64,000 nt of DNA from an uncultured Eubacteriales bacterium (GCA_934464615.1 CAKSKA010000008.1:10440-74439), one strand, 5' to 3'; counted from the first letter of the stretch, positions 36,555 to 45,920 are shown. Notes: generated from the letters alone by a model not told the origin. Numbers and translations are program-made.

Positions 36555-38747
36555 ATGGAAGCGGAATATGAGAGAAATTATGAGGATTTGGCGGAACTGC
36601 TTAAAAAACAGGGCGGTAATTACAATTATCCGCTTATACGCCGCGCTTATGAGGTATGCGTGCAGGCACACAAGGGACAGCATCGCTTTTCTAAGGAGGA
36701 ATTTTATCTTCATCCTTTAAGTGTTGCAAAAATTGTAGCGCAGCTCGGTATGGACAGCGAATCAATTGTTGCGGCGCTTTTACACGATACCGTAGAGGAT
36801 ACGCCCGTAACGCAGGAAGACATCAAAAAGAATTTCGGCGAAACGGTTGCCCTGCTTGTCGACGGCGTTACAAAACTCGGTAAAATAAGCTATACCACCA
36901 AGGAGCAGCTGCAAGCGGAAAATCTGCGCAAAATGCTTATGGCAATGGCAAAGGATATAAGGGTAATTATTATCAAACTTGCCGACAGACTGCATAATAT
37001 GCGTACAATAGACGCAATGCCTGAATATAAGCAGAGGGAAAAATCGGTTGAAACCCTTGAAATTTTTGCCCCTATTGCTCACCGACTCGGTATCAGAGCC
37101 ATAAAGGAAGAACTTGAGGACCTTGCAATTAAGCATCTTGATCCGGTTGCATATAAAGAAATAGAAGAGCTTTTGCAGATTAAAAGCGACCAGCGCAAGC
37201 AAATACTTGACGGCATACAAAAGAAAATAGAACAACGCCTTAAAGAAACGATACCCGATGTTAATTTTGAAATACAGGCAAGGGTAAAATCCATACACGG
37301 AATATACCGTAAAATGTATGTTCAAGGCAAGGATTTTGACGAGATTTACGATATTTACGCATTGCGTATAATAACCGATACCGTTACGGACTGCTATAAT
37401 ATTTTGGGTATAATGCACGACCTTTTCCGTCCCATACCGGGAAGGTTTAAGGACTATATTTCAATGCCAAAGCCCAACCGTTATCAGTCATTGCATACAA
37501 CGGTAATAGGACGTGAGGCAATTCCGTTTGAAATACAGATAAGGACGTTTGAAATGCACCGCACGGCTGAATACGGTATAGCGGCGCACTGGAAATATAA
37601 AGAGGGCATTAAGGATAACGACGAAAAAATGCAGGATCAGCTTGCGTGGGTACGCCAGATACTTGAAGCGCAAAACGACAACGGCGATTCAAGCGAACTT
37701 ATAAGCTCAATAAAAGTAGATTTGGCACAGGAGGACGTTTTTGCCGTAACGCCTAAGGGCGATGTAATCAATCTGCCTGCCGGTTCTACCGTTATAGATT
37801 TTGCTTTTGCAATACATTCGGCGGTCGGCGTTAAAATGATAGGTGCCAAGGCGGACGGTAAAATTGTACCGATAAACCATGTTATTAAAACGGGTGAAGT
37901 TATAGATATACTGACTTCCAATCAACCCGGCCGCGGACCGAGCCGCGATTGGCTTAACATTGCGGTTACAAATCAGGCAAAGGCAAAAATACGCGCATGG
38001 TTTAAAAAGGAACGCAGGGCTGAGAATATCGAACGCGGCAAGGATTCCGTTATGTCGGAATTCAAACGGAATTATATTAATCTTGAGGACGCCGCCCTGC
38101 GCGATTTTATAAACGATGTTGCACAAAAACAACACTTTGCGTCGGCTGATGATTTTTATGCCGCTATAGGCTACGGCGGCATAATACTTTCGCGTATAAT
38201 GCCGAGAATTAAAGAGGATTACGCAAAGACTTACAAATCCGCAAAACAGGAAGAAATTGAGTTTAAACCGCTGCGGCCGTCAAAGCAGTCGGACGGCGTT
38301 GTTGTGGACGGTATTGACGACTGCCTTATTAAGTTTTCGAAGTGCTGCGCGCCTCTGCCCGGCGACGATATTATAGGCTTTATTACACGCGGACACGGCG
38401 TGTCAATTCATAAGCGCGACTGCAATAATGTCCCTGTTGATTTAACCGCCTGCGAGGATCCCGGACGCTGGGTGCACGCACATTGGACAAATACCGTTAA
38501 ACGTACGGCATTTACTTCAACACTGCGCATAATAGGCGTTGAACGCGACGGATTTTTGGCGGATATTACTGTGGCGCTTTATAATATGCATATCTCAATT
38601 CATTCCGTTAACGCAAGAAGCACCAAGGAAGGCAATTCCGTTGTGCTTGTAACACTCAGCGCGGATAATGTAGAACATCTTAAAAGCATAATTAACCATA
38701 TGGAAAAGATACACGGCGTTTTCAGTGTAGAGCGCCTTAATCAGTAG
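36555..38747 (+). CDS. relA: Bifunctional (p)ppGpp synthetase/hydrolase
   Basis: This is the long stringent-response enzyme (Rel). The 730-residue protein has the hydrolase HD domain with FYLHPLSVAKI and LLHDTVEDT, the synthetase domain with YDIYALRIIT and GRFKDYISMPKPNRYQSLHTTV, a TGS domain starting VFAVTPKGDV, a Cys-containing zinc-finger-like segment (KCCAPLPGD) and a C-terminal ACT domain. Both catalytic halves look intact. AAAGGGG places the start at the ATG 36555 rather than a GTG nine bases earlier. It lies between recJ and dtd as in most Firmicutes. Confidence 0.97.
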   Translation: MEAEYERNYEDLAELLKKQGGNYNYPLIRRAYEVCVQAHKGQHRFSKEEFYLHPLSVAKIVAQLGMDSESIVAALLHDTVEDTPVTQEDIKKNFGETVALLVDGVTKLGKISYTTKEQLQAENLRKMLMAMAKDIRVIIIKLADRLHNMRTIDAMPEYKQREKSVETLEIFAPIAHRLGIRAIKEELEDLAIKHLDPVAYKEIEELLQIKSDQRKQILDGIQKKIEQRLKETIPDVNFEIQARVKSIHGIYRKMYVQGKDFDEIYDIYALRIITDTVTDCYNILGIMHDLFRPIPGRFKDYISMPKPNRYQSLHTTVIGREAIPFEIQIRTFEMHRTAEYGIAAHWKYKEGIKDNDEKMQDQLAWVRQILEAQNDNGDSSELISSIKVDLAQEDVFAVTPKGDVINLPAGSTVIDFAFAIHSAVGVKMIGAKADGKIVPINHVIKTGEVIDILTSNQPGRGPSRDWLNIAVTNQAKAKIRAWFKKERRAENIERGKDSVMSEFKRNYINLEDAALRDFINDVAQKQHFASADDFYAAIGYGGIILSRIMPRIKEDYAKTYKSAKQEEIEFKPLRPSKQSDGVVVDGIDDCLIKFSKCCAPLPGDDIIGFITRGHGVSIHKRDCNNVPVDLTACEDPGRWVHAHWTNTVKRTAFTSTLRIIGVERDGFLADITVALYNMHISIHSVNARSTKEGNSVVLVTLSADNVEHLKSIINHMEKIHGVFSVERLNQ

Positions 38748-38754
38748 GTGAAAA

Positions 38755-39210
38755 ATGAAGGCTGTAATTCAAAGAGTGTCTAAAGCTGCGGTGACGGTAG
38801 AAGGGAAAACCGTGGGTAAGGCAGGCAAAGGATTTCTTGTTTTGTTGGGCGTTGATAAAGACGATACCGAGCAGGAAGCACGGCTGTTGGCGCAGAAAAC
38901 CGCCAAACTGCGGGTGTTTTGCGATGAAAACGATAAAATGAATTTATCACTTACCGACGTTACGGGCGACGCGCTTGTGATTTCCAACTTCACGCTTTGC
39001 GCCGATACGCATAAGGGCAACCGCCCGTCGTTTATAGATGCAATGCAGCCCGATGCCGCAAATAAACTGTATATGCTTTTTTGCAGCGAACTTGAAAAAT
39101 GCGGCGTAGAGCGAGTTGACAGGGGCATTTTCGGCGCGGATATGAAGGTTGAACTGTTGAACGACGGACCGATAACGATAATACTTGATACTGACTTATG
39201 GAGGAAATAA
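38755..39210 (+). CDS. dtd: D-aminoacyl-tRNA deacylase
   Basis: Dtd removes D-amino acids (and Gly from tRNA-Ala) from mischarged tRNA. The 151-residue protein starts MKAVIQRVSKAAVTV and keeps the active-site stretch, here SNFTLCADTHKGNRPSF (usual form SQFTL), with Gln changed to Asn, and the C-terminal GPITIILDT standing for the cross-subunit GP motif. It follows relA by 7 bases, the standard order in Firmicutes. Confidence 0.96.
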   Translation: MKAVIQRVSKAAVTVEGKTVGKAGKGFLVLLGVDKDDTEQEARLLAQKTAKLRVFCDENDKMNLSLTDVTGDALVISNFTLCADTHKGNRPSFIDAMQPDAANKLYMLFCSELEKCGVERVDRGIFGADMKVELLNDGPITIILDTDLWRK

Positions 39211-39212
39211 TT

Positions 39213-39848
39213 TTGCAAATGTTTGTAAAAGTTACCGAAAACGGCGGAGCAAACTGCTATATGCTTTGCGGTAACGACTGGGCGGTAATAATTGATCCGG
39301 GCAGTGCCGATAAGGAAATTGTTGATTTTGCACGCGAAAACAGCAGTAAACATTACAAGTACATATTACTTACGCATTGCCATTACGACCATATAACCGG
39401 AGTACCGAAAATTAAGGAAATATTCGGCGGTAAGACCGTAATAGGCAAAGGGGATGCCGCCGGACTTGAGGATGCGGTTATAAATCTTTCGGGCACATGG
39501 ACGGATAATCCCGTCTGTTTTTCGGCAGATATAACGGTAGACGACGGCGATACAATAGACCTCGGAACAGACAAAATATCGGTTATGCAGACGCCGGGAC
39601 ATACGGCAGGGTGCGTATGCTATATTATGGGTGACGATATGTTTACGGGGGATACGCTTTTTAAACAAAGCGTCGGCAGGTACGATTTGCCGACTTCAAG
39701 TGTAAGGCAGTTGCTGGCATCGCTTAAAAAATTGGGGGCAATTGAAAAAAATTATAATTTGTATCCCGGTCACGGCGAAAAAACAACGCTTGAGGACGAA
39801 AAGAAATATAACAATTTTTTCAGAAGAGTTTTAAATGAAATTAAATAG
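39213..39848 (+). CDS. Metallo-beta-lactamase fold hydrolase (glyoxalase II-like)
   Basis: The protein of about 211 residues has the MBL metal motif THCHYDHITG, an IIDPGSADKEI segment, a QTPGHTAGCVCY His motif, FTGDTLF with the bridging Asp and the final YPGHGEKT. This set fits hydroxyacylglutathione-hydrolase-like enzymes that follow relA-dtd in many Firmicutes; the thioester substrate is unknown. Start choice is uncertain: TTG at 39213 lies 8 bases after GGAGG, ATG at 39198 would overlap dtd, and ATG at 39219 is another option. It overlaps hemZ by 14 bases. Confidence 0.9.
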   Translation: MQMFVKVTENGGANCYMLCGNDWAVIIDPGSADKEIVDFARENSSKHYKYILLTHCHYDHITGVPKIKEIFGGKTVIGKGDAAGLEDAVINLSGTWTDNPVCFSADITVDDGDTIDLGTDKISVMQTPGHTAGCVCYIMGDDMFTGDTLFKQSVGRYDLPTSSVRQLLASLKKLGAIEKNYNLYPGHGEKTTLEDEKKYNNFFRRVLNEIK

Positions 39849-41313
39849 TATAAATAACGATTATAATTACGAACTTGAAAAGTTGTGCAGGTTGTTTCTG
39901 CCTTTTGAACGCATTGATATAACCGACACACTCGTAAAAGACAATATATACGGCATTGTGCAAAAGCGGATTGACGGTAACGTCACCGTTTTGTCGGCGT
40001 ATCTTAATGCGGGCGGAAAAGAGTCCGCGCATACCGACAGCATACAAAACAACACGGAAGATTACGACAGACGCTGCGAAACCCTGCTTTGCGTGCAGTT
40101 GTTTGAATGTTTTGCGGATGTTTTCGGTTATAAACCCGAGTGGGGAGTGCTTACGGGAATCCGTCCGGCAAAACTTTATTCCGCTTACCGCAAAAAATAC
40201 GGTGATGAAGCCGACAGACTTTTTAAGGAGCATTTTGTTGTGTCGGACGAAAAAATGTTGCTTTGCAGGGAAACGCTTGCAGGCGAAACCGCAATAATAA
40301 ATCAGTCCGAGCCGGATTCATTCAGCCTTTACGTTTCAATACCGTTTTGCCCGTCAAGGTGCAGTTACTGTTCCTTTGTTTCACATTCTGTAGATAAAGC
40401 CAAAGCGCTTATTCCGCAGTATTTGCAAAAATTAAGCGAGGAAATTAAAATTACCGCCGACATTGCAAAAAGACTCGGTCTTAAACTTAAAACCGTATAC
40501 ATCGGCGGCGGAACGCCGACAACGCTTTCTCCCGACGAAATTGAAACCGTTATGGGAGAAATAGCAGGAAATTTCGATTTGTCGAATATAATTGAATATA
40601 CCGTAGAAGCAGGGCGTCCCGATACCGTGACCGAGGCAAAACTTAAAGTAATAAAAAAATACGGCGCAACGCGTATCAGCATAAATCCGCAGACGATGAT
40701 TGACAGTGTGCTTGAGCACATAGGCAGACGGCATACCGCACAGCAAACGGCGGATGCCTTCGCCCTTGCGCGCAGTCTGGGGTTTGACAATATTAATATG
40801 GATTTGATTGCAGGTCTGCCGACGGATACGCTGTCGGGTTTTTGCAAAACGCTTGATGAGGTTATAAAACTCGGTCCCGAAAACGTGACGGTACATTCGC
40901 TGTCGCTTAAACGCGCGTCTGCTATGACAGGAAATGGCGAACTGCCCGACTTTGATACCGGCATACAGGCGGCAAAAATGGTCTCGGCGGCACACAGCCT
41001 GCTTACGCAAAACGGAATAATGCCGTATTATATGTACCGCCAAAGCAAAACCGTCGGAAATCTTGAAAACGTGGGTTATGCAAAAAAAGGATTTGAAGGA
41101 TACTACAATGTTTATATTATGGACGAAACGCATACAATACTGTCGTGCGGTGCGTCTGCCGTAACAAAACTTAAAGAGCCGTACGGCAAAAACATCCGCC
41201 GTATATTTAATTACAAATATCCGTATGAATATATAAACAGATTCGATGAAATTAAATCAAGAAAGGCAAGTATAGAAGAGTTTTATGAAGAATATCCTGT
41301 CAGACATAATTAA
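39835..41313 (+). CDS. hemZ: HemZ-type radical SAM coproporphyrinogen III oxidase-like protein
   Basis: A 492-residue radical SAM protein with an extra N-terminal domain of about 160 residues, as in HemZ. The iron-sulfur motif is CPSRCSYC (Cys172, Cys176, Cys179) after YVSIPF; the SAM-binding YIGGGTPTTL and the RISINPQTM segment follow. HemN-like members make protoporphyrinogen without oxygen; HemZ's own role in strict anaerobes is unclear and haem chaperone or other activity is possible. It is embedded in the relA-dtd-MBL run, a stable clostridial order. Confidence 0.92.
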   Translation: MKLNSINNDYNYELEKLCRLFLPFERIDITDTLVKDNIYGIVQKRIDGNVTVLSAYLNAGGKESAHTDSIQNNTEDYDRRCETLLCVQLFECFADVFGYKPEWGVLTGIRPAKLYSAYRKKYGDEADRLFKEHFVVSDEKMLLCRETLAGETAIINQSEPDSFSLYVSIPFCPSRCSYCSFVSHSVDKAKALIPQYLQKLSEEIKITADIAKRLGLKLKTVYIGGGTPTTLSPDEIETVMGEIAGNFDLSNIIEYTVEAGRPDTVTEAKLKVIKKYGATRISINPQTMIDSVLEHIGRRHTAQQTADAFALARSLGFDNINMDLIAGLPTDTLSGFCKTLDEVIKLGPENVTVHSLSLKRASAMTGNGELPDFDTGIQAAKMVSAAHSLLTQNGIMPYYMYRQSKTVGNLENVGYAKKGFEGYYNVYIMDETHTILSCGASAVTKLKEPYGKNIRRIFNYKYPYEYINRFDEIKSRKASIEEFYEEYPVRHN

Positions 41314-42214
41314 TTGTGCGGGCAAACCTGTGGATTTTGCTTTGGAATGTGAAAAGGAATACCATGAGGAATTGCTTGAACTGGCACGCCGTATAAAGAA
41401 AAACGACAGCATAAAAATAGTAATGATTGCGGGGCCTTCGGCTTCGGGCAAAACAACTACGGCAAACATACTGTGCGGATATCTTGATACGCTCGGACTT
41501 AAAGCCAAAACAGTATCGCTTGATAATTTTTATTTTGACAGGGAAAAACTGCCGTTGCTTGACACAGGCGAAAAGGATACCGAAAGTATAAATTCGCTTG
41601 ATGTTAAGGAAATAACACGCTGTTTGACGCAGGTAGTAAACAGCGGCAGTACGGTAATGCCTTATTACGATTTTACCACTGGTAAAAGTATAAAAAATAA
41701 AATACCTTTGGATATTTCCGACGGCGGTATTATTGTGGCTGAGGGATTGCACGCGCTGAATCCCGCAATAACCGACGCACTGCCGCAGCAAAGTATTTAT
41801 AAAATTTATATAAGCGTATCCGAAGAAATTTACGATACAAACGGACAAAAGCTGCTGTCATCCCGTAAAGTGCGCTTTGTACGCAGGGCTTTGCGTGATA
41901 AAAAATTTCGCAATGCGGATATAAATGTCACACTTAAAATGTGGCCGGCTGTGGTACAGGCCGAAGAAAAGTATCTTTATCCTTTTAAAGCCAAAGCGGA
42001 CAAAGTTCTTATAACATTACACAGTTATGAGATATGCGTGTATAAACGGGAGTTTCTTGAAATGATGAAAGGTGCCGACAAAAATCTTGCGGCATACCCG
42101 TACGCTGCAAAAATTATACCGGTTATGGAAAAATTGCCGCAGATTGACGAAAGCACAGTACCGTATGACTCGCTTTTAAGGGAGTTTTTGGGCGGCGGAA
42201 AATATAGTAATTGA
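41285..42214 (+). CDS. Uridine kinase / phosphoribulokinase-family protein
   Basis: The 309-residue protein has a P-loop (AGPSASGKTTT, near residues 48-58) and the UDK-type segments VSLDNFYFDREKLP and IIVAEGLHALNP. An N-terminal part of about 40 residues and a C-terminal part of about 90 go beyond simple uridine kinase. Relatives are annotated as uridine kinases or nucleoside kinases; the real substrate is not established. Its ATG lies inside hemZ (29-base overlap), with GAAGAG as ribosome site. The -35 of the next promoter overlaps its stop codon. Confidence 0.85.
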   Translation: MKNILSDIINCAGKPVDFALECEKEYHEELLELARRIKKNDSIKIVMIAGPSASGKTTTANILCGYLDTLGLKAKTVSLDNFYFDREKLPLLDTGEKDTESINSLDVKEITRCLTQVVNSGSTVMPYYDFTTGKSIKNKIPLDISDGGIIVAEGLHALNPAITDALPQQSIYKIYISVSEEIYDTNGQKLLSSRKVRFVRRALRDKKFRNADINVTLKMWPAVVQAEEKYLYPFKAKADKVLITLHSYEICVYKREFLEMMKGADKNLAAYPYAAKIIPVMEKLPQIDESTVPYDSLLREFLGGGKYSN

Positions 42215-42239
42215 AAATTTAACCGGAATATAGTATAAT
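42211..42239 (+). promoter_or_regulatory. Sigma-A promoter for zinc-ribbon gene
   Basis: TTGAAA (42211-42216) and TATAAT (42234-42239) are 17 bases apart, a near-consensus promoter. It lies 43 bases before the zinc-ribbon ATG. Confidence 0.85.
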
Positions 42240-42281
42240 ACCCTTTGTAAAACATTATTTAATAAGTCTGGAGGATTTGTT

Positions 42282-42662
42282 ATGGAATATTTTGATAATG
42301 CAATTAATAAAACCAAAGAAGTATTTGATGTTGCAAAACAAAAAACCACGGAGGCTGTTAATATCGGTAAGAAAAAATACGATATAGCGGCGGCTCAGCG
42401 CAATATAGAAAAACTTTATACAAAATTGGGTAAAGCAGCATTTGCGGTTTATGCAAACGATCCTGCCGCTGATGAATCGGTTAAATCCGTAATTGCGGAA
42501 ATTAAAGAAAAAACAGCGGATCTGGAAGCCGCTAAAAACGAATTACTTGCCATGAAAGGAAAAAGACTTTGCGCGAATTGCGGTGCCGCTATAGAAGAAA
42601 ACGCTACATATTGCAGCGCCTGCGGCGAGAAAGTTACTTTTACACAGCAGGATGAACAGTAA
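42282..42662 (+). CDS. Helical protein with C-terminal zinc ribbon
   Basis: The 126-residue protein starts with a charged, likely coiled-coil region (residues 1-90, rich in Lys, Glu and Ala) and ends in a four-Cys zinc ribbon CANCGAAIEENATYCSACG (about 98-116). No membrane span is present. Such proteins are common in Clostridia and unassigned; they resemble phage-shock-like helical proteins only in general character. It has a strong promoter and SD (TCTGGAGG), suggesting substantial expression, and overlaps the nucleosidase gene by 11 bases. Confidence 0.8.
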   Translation: MEYFDNAINKTKEVFDVAKQKTTEAVNIGKKKYDIAAAQRNIEKLYTKLGKAAFAVYANDPAADESVKSVIAEIKEKTADLEAAKNELLAMKGKRLCANCGAAIEENATYCSACGEKVTFTQQDEQ

Positions 42663-43368
42663 AAACATTTACGGCACAATAGGGATTATAGCAGCCGATA
42701 GTGACGAGTATGCTCCGCTTGAAAACAAAATTGCGGAGTACGGCGCCGTGCCTGCAACCGTTGCAGGCAGACCGGCACACAGGTTTAAGGTTAAATCGAA
42801 AAACGGCGGGCAGGATATATCGGTAATATCCGTGCATTGCGGTATAGGCAAGGTTAATGCGGCGGCAACAGCCGCCGCACTTTGTGAAACCGGCGTTAAA
42901 GCGATTTTGAATTACGGGTTGTCCGGCGGTATATCCGGTGTGTCAAAGGGACAGGTGTGTATTCCGGATAAATTTTTGGAGCATGATTTTGACCTTTGCT
43001 GCATAGGCTATAAACCTGCACAGAAACCGGATCAGGACAAGTATATTTATAATTCCGATATTACTTTGGCAGACAGCCTTAAATCGCTTTTTCCGTGCGC
43101 TAAAGGCGGTACGGCGGTTACGGGCGACAGTTTTGTGCAAAGCAGTGAAAAACGCGAATTTTTAAAGAATGAATTCGGCGCTGTCTGCTGTGATATGGAA
43201 ACGGCGGCAATTGCTTCTGTTTGCAATGCGTACGGTGTGCCGTTTGCGGCTTTAAGACTTATTTCCGACGATGCCGGCGACGATGCCGGTGTATCATATC
43301 GTGAGGTAAATGCCGTTCCGCATTACGAAATTGTTGACGCGATACTGCAAACAGCATCGATTTTTTAG
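42652..43368 (+). CDS. MTA/SAH nucleosidase-family phosphorylase-like protein
   Basis: The 238-residue protein has the purine-nucleoside phosphorylase superfamily fold: GTIGIIAADSDEY at the start, HCGIGKVNAA, NYGLSGGISG, GDSFVQSSEK and the base-binding CCDMETAAIAS followed by LRLISDDA, where Glu and Asp are the nucleosidase catalytic residues. It is probably a methylthioadenosine/S-adenosylhomocysteine nucleosidase or a close relative. The family signature is less conserved than in Pfs, so the exact nucleoside is uncertain. Confidence 0.85.
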   Translation: MNSKNIYGTIGIIAADSDEYAPLENKIAEYGAVPATVAGRPAHRFKVKSKNGGQDISVISVHCGIGKVNAAATAAALCETGVKAILNYGLSGGISGVSKGQVCIPDKFLEHDFDLCCIGYKPAQKPDQDKYIYNSDITLADSLKSLFPCAKGGTAVTGDSFVQSSEKREFLKNEFGAVCCDMETAAIASVCNAYGVPFAALRLISDDAGDDAGVSYREVNAVPHYEIVDAILQTASIF

Positions 43369-43443
43369 GTAAAATTCACTTAAAATGTGAAAAATGCTTA
43401 ATAATCTATTGATTTTTTAATAAAAATATGGTAAAAGTATATT

Positions 43444-44172
43444 ATGAAAGATTTAAAAGACAAATATACGTTTGAAGAACTTGTTGAAATCATACGCGTT
43501 TTACGCGCTCCCGGCGGCTGTCCGTGGGATGCGGAACAAACCCATAAATCCATACGCAACGCTTTTATTGAGGAAACTTATGAAGCTGTGGACGCGATAG
43601 ACCGTGGGAACGATACCGATTTGTGCGAGGAACTCGGCGATGTGCTGCTGCAGATATTGCTTCATTCGCAAATAGCGGCAGAAGAAAATTCTTTTAATAT
43701 TGACGATGTTGCCGACACGTTGGCGCGCAAGATGATACTAAGGCATCCACACGTTTTCGGTAATGTGAAAGTCGAAGATACGCAGCAGGTGCTTGATAAT
43801 TGGGATGCAATTAAAAAGCAGGAAAAAAATCAGGTTACGGCTGCGCAAACACTTTACAGCGTACCTATGTCATTTCCGGCGCTTATGCGTGCACAAAAGG
43901 TACAAAAGCGTGCGGTAAAAGCAGGTGCCGTACCGCCGGATGTATCAAAAAGTATTGACAACTGCATTGCGTTGCTTGAAAAAATCAAAAACGGCGGAGA
44001 TATAGGACAGGCTTTGGGTAAATTGCTGTTTTTGGCAGCAGGCGTTTTTATGACCGAAAACACAGACGCCGAGCAAACGCTTAATGCCGAAACGGATAGA
44101 TTTATACAAAAATTCGAAAGTCTTGAAAAAGACGGACAGGATTTTAAAAATTGCTTAACAGCGGAAGTTTAA
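43444..44172 (+). CDS. mazG: Nucleoside triphosphate pyrophosphohydrolase MazG
   Basis: MazG hydrolyses NTPs and dNTPs to monophosphates and removes non-canonical nucleotides. The 242-residue protein shows the first MazG domain with LRAPGGCPWDAEQTHKS, the EETYEAVDAI metal motif and EELGDVLLQILLHS. A second, weaker MazG half follows without its full metal motif. In B. subtilis the same gene (yabN) opens the yabN-yabO-yabP-yabQ-divIC-yabR cluster, and the order is kept here with hup inserted. Confidence 0.95.
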   Translation: MKDLKDKYTFEELVEIIRVLRAPGGCPWDAEQTHKSIRNAFIEETYEAVDAIDRGNDTDLCEELGDVLLQILLHSQIAAEENSFNIDDVADTLARKMILRHPHVFGNVKVEDTQQVLDNWDAIKKQEKNQVTAAQTLYSVPMSFPALMRAQKVQKRAVKAGAVPPDVSKSIDNCIALLEKIKNGGDIGQALGKLLFLAAGVFMTENTDAEQTLNAETDRFIQKFESLEKDGQDFKNCLTAEV

Positions 44173-44214
44173 AAGACAACAACCGTTGATAATAAAAAAT
44201 GGAGGTAATCTCAA

Positions 44215-44487
44215 ATGAACAAAACAGAATTGGTAGCAGCTATTGCAGAAAAAACCGGTCTTGCTAAAAAGGACGCTGAAAAAGCTCTTGCAGCTTTTGT
44301 AGAAACTGTTGAAGCTGAACTTAAGAAAGGCGAAAAAATCCAGCTTGTAGGCTTTGGTACTTTTGAAGTACGCGAGCGCGCTGCAAGAAACGGAATTAAC
44401 CCGCTTACAAAGCAGCCCATAAAGATTGCTGCTGCAAAGAATCCCGTATTCAAGGCAGGCAAGGCTTTAAAGGATGCTATTAAATAA
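44215..44487 (+). CDS. hup: Histone-like DNA-binding protein HU
   Basis: HU bends and packs DNA without much sequence preference. The 90-residue protein is full-length: [41 protein letters not shown] and the beta-arm [27 protein letters not shown] with the intercalating Pro. A strong GGAGGTAA ribosome site lies ahead of the ATG and codon use is biased to frequent codons, as expected for an abundant protein. It ends in a terminator. Confidence 0.97.
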   Translation: MNKTELVAAIAEKTGLAKKDAEKALAAFVETVEAELKKGEKIQLVGFGTFEVRERAARNGINPLTKQPIKIAAAKNPVFKAGKALKDAIK

Positions 44488-44503
44488 TTAATTTAATCAG
44501 TTA

Positions 44504-44537
44504 TAAAAGCCGCCTTCGTGGCGGCTTTATTTTTTTA
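44504..44537 (+). terminator. Terminator after hup
   Basis: A 9-base GC-rich stem (44506-44514 with 44520-44528) with loop TTCGT ends in ATTTTTTT. It separates hup from rqcP by a perfect intrinsic terminator, though rqcP begins only 12 bases later. Confidence 0.9.
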
Positions 44538-44548
44538 AGAGGTAGAAA

Positions 44549-44791
44549 ATGAGAATTGACAAATATCTTAAAGTTTCCCGCATAATTAAACGCCGCACCG
44601 TTGCAAACGAGGCTTGCGATGCAGGCCGCGTTAAGGTTGACGGCAAACCCGTGAGGGCTTCTTACGATGTTAAAACAGGCGACATAATTGAAATAGCTTT
44701 CGGCGCGCGTACTGTTAAAGTAGAGGTAATAAACGTCAGTGAAGTTATAAAAAAAGAGGACGCAGAGAGCCTGTACAGAGTGATAGACTGA
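44549..44791 (+). CDS. rqcP: S4-domain ribosome quality-control protein RqcP
   Basis: RqcP (YabO, Hsp15-like) binds the P-site tRNA on stalled 50S subunits and helps RqcH add alanine tails. The 80-residue protein is a single S4 RNA-binding domain: MRIDKYLKVSRIIKRRTVANEACDAG, then VKVDGKPVRASYDVKTGD. Length and order match the family. An AGAGGTAG ribosome site lies just upstream. It stands at the usual place between hup/mazG and yabP. Confidence 0.95.
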   Translation: MRIDKYLKVSRIIKRRTVANEACDAGRVKVDGKPVRASYDVKTGDIIEIAFGARTVKVEVINVSEVIKKEDAESLYRVID

Positions 44792-44846
44792 TATAAAAAG
44801 TATTAAACCGCACATCTTATAATATATTTATTATGAGGTGTTTTAT

Positions 44847-45116
44847 ATGGCTGAAGATGTATCCCTTTTGCATAACATAATTATCGAAAACCGTAAATCA
44901 ACCGTATTGTCGGGAATACGGGAAGTGTTAGGCTACAGCAGCGACGCGGTCGATCTTGTGACCGTTATGGGAAATCTGAGTATACGAGGTACGGATTTAA
45001 AAATAGAATCGTTCAGCACCGATAAAGGCGATATGACCGTAACCGGACTTGTTGTTGCACTTGTGTACACTACCGACAGCAAAAAAACCGGATTTTTTGC
45101 AAAGCTGTTTAAATAG
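44847..45116 (+). CDS. yabP: Sporulation protein YabP
   Basis: YabP is needed for spore coat and cortex development in B. subtilis and is expressed in the mother cell. The protein of 89 residues carries the YabP fold, with RGTDLKIESFSTDKGDMTVTG as its most typical stretch, and lacks membrane spans. The ATG at 44847 has GAGGTG ahead; a GTG nine bases earlier overlaps that site. Its presence with yabQ shows that the lineage has a spore programme. Confidence 0.92.
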   Translation: MAEDVSLLHNIIIENRKSTVLSGIREVLGYSSDAVDLVTVMGNLSIRGTDLKIESFSTDKGDMTVTGLVVALVYTTDSKKTGFFAKLFK

Positions 45117-45118
45117 CA

Positions 45119-45607
45119 ATGTGGATAGTAAGCAATTCGTTACAGATTTCTTCATTTTTGTGGTGCGTCTTATTCGGTGCGGCGTACCGCCTGTTTTATG
45201 ATTTTTTCAGGGCGCTGCGCGCGTCGGTTAAGTTTACGGATACAGCCGTATTTTTTCAGGATATAATTTATTTTGCGGTGATTTCGGTTTTTACATTTAT
45301 TGTTTTTCTGGGGTTTACCTGCGGCCAGATACGGCTTTATATTTTTGCGGCGTTGGCGCTTGGGTTTTTAATATGCAGTTTTACACTCTCAAAACTGCTT
45401 TTCGGTATGCTTGTATGGATTTTTGAAAAAAATATTAAATTTATCCGCTTTGTAAAACGCATTTTAGGCAAAGTATTTGGTTATATTTCACTACAAATCG
45501 GTAAAGTTTTTGCATTTTTCGGGAAAATTTGCAAAAATACATATGTTTTTTTAAAAAATATCTTGAAACGCAAAGGTAAAATAGTGTATACTGAAAGAAA
45601 TGTATGA
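45119..45607 (+). CDS. yabQ: Spore cortex biosynthesis protein YabQ
   Basis: YabQ is a membrane protein required for spore cortex formation. The 162-residue protein has about four membrane spans (near 8-25, 48-68, 70-90 and a weaker one about 95-110) followed by a Lys- and Phe-rich C-terminal tail that is poorly conserved. The core LWCVLFGAAYRLFYDFFR is family-typical. It starts 2 bases after yabP with no good ribosome site, so it is probably coupled to it, and overlaps divIC by 8 bases. Confidence 0.88.
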   Translation: MWIVSNSLQISSFLWCVLFGAAYRLFYDFFRALRASVKFTDTAVFFQDIIYFAVISVFTFIVFLGFTCGQIRLYIFAALALGFLICSFTLSKLLFGMLVWIFEKNIKFIRFVKRILGKVFGYISLQIGKVFAFFGKICKNTYVFLKNILKRKGKIVYTERNV

Positions 45608-45920
45608 AACCAATTATTCGGTGGTGATTTTCTTGAAGGGCTCTGCCAAGGCAAGAGGCAGCGTAATTTTACGCGCGGTTATTTTGTGCTTGTCTGTTTA
45701 TATGGTTGTAACACTGGGTATGCTGTGGGGAGAATTTCTGGAAAAACAAAAGGAACTTAACAACAGGAAAAATGTGCGCTCATTAAAGGAAAATGAAATT
45801 GCGTCGATATCCGCGCTTCTTAACGGACCTGAGGAGGAAATAATCGAAAAAGCCGCCAGGGAAAGAATAAAGTGCGTTAAATCTGACGAGCAGGTTTACA
45901 TAGATATATCGGGCAATTAA
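45600..45920 (+). CDS. divIC: Septum formation initiator protein DivIC
   Basis: DivIC (FtsB-like) joins FtsL and DivIB in the divisome. The 106-residue protein has a basic cytoplasmic N-terminus of about 25 residues, one span near 26-43 and an extracytoplasmic coiled coil rich in Glu, Lys and Asn, then ERIKCVKSDEQVYIDI, the short conserved end. Start overlaps yabQ. It is where divIC lies in B. subtilis, between yabQ and yabR. Confidence 0.9.
   Translation: MYETNYSVVIFLKGSAKARGSVILRAVILCLSVYMVVTLGMLWGEFLEKQKELNNRKNVRSLKENEIASISALLNGPEEEIIEKAARERIKCVKSDEQVYIDISGN

Noticed and set aside
42282..42662. Phage-shock protein PspA assignment for the zinc-ribbon protein
   Set aside because: The helical part is too short and lacks PspA signature residues; only general coiled-coil character is shared.
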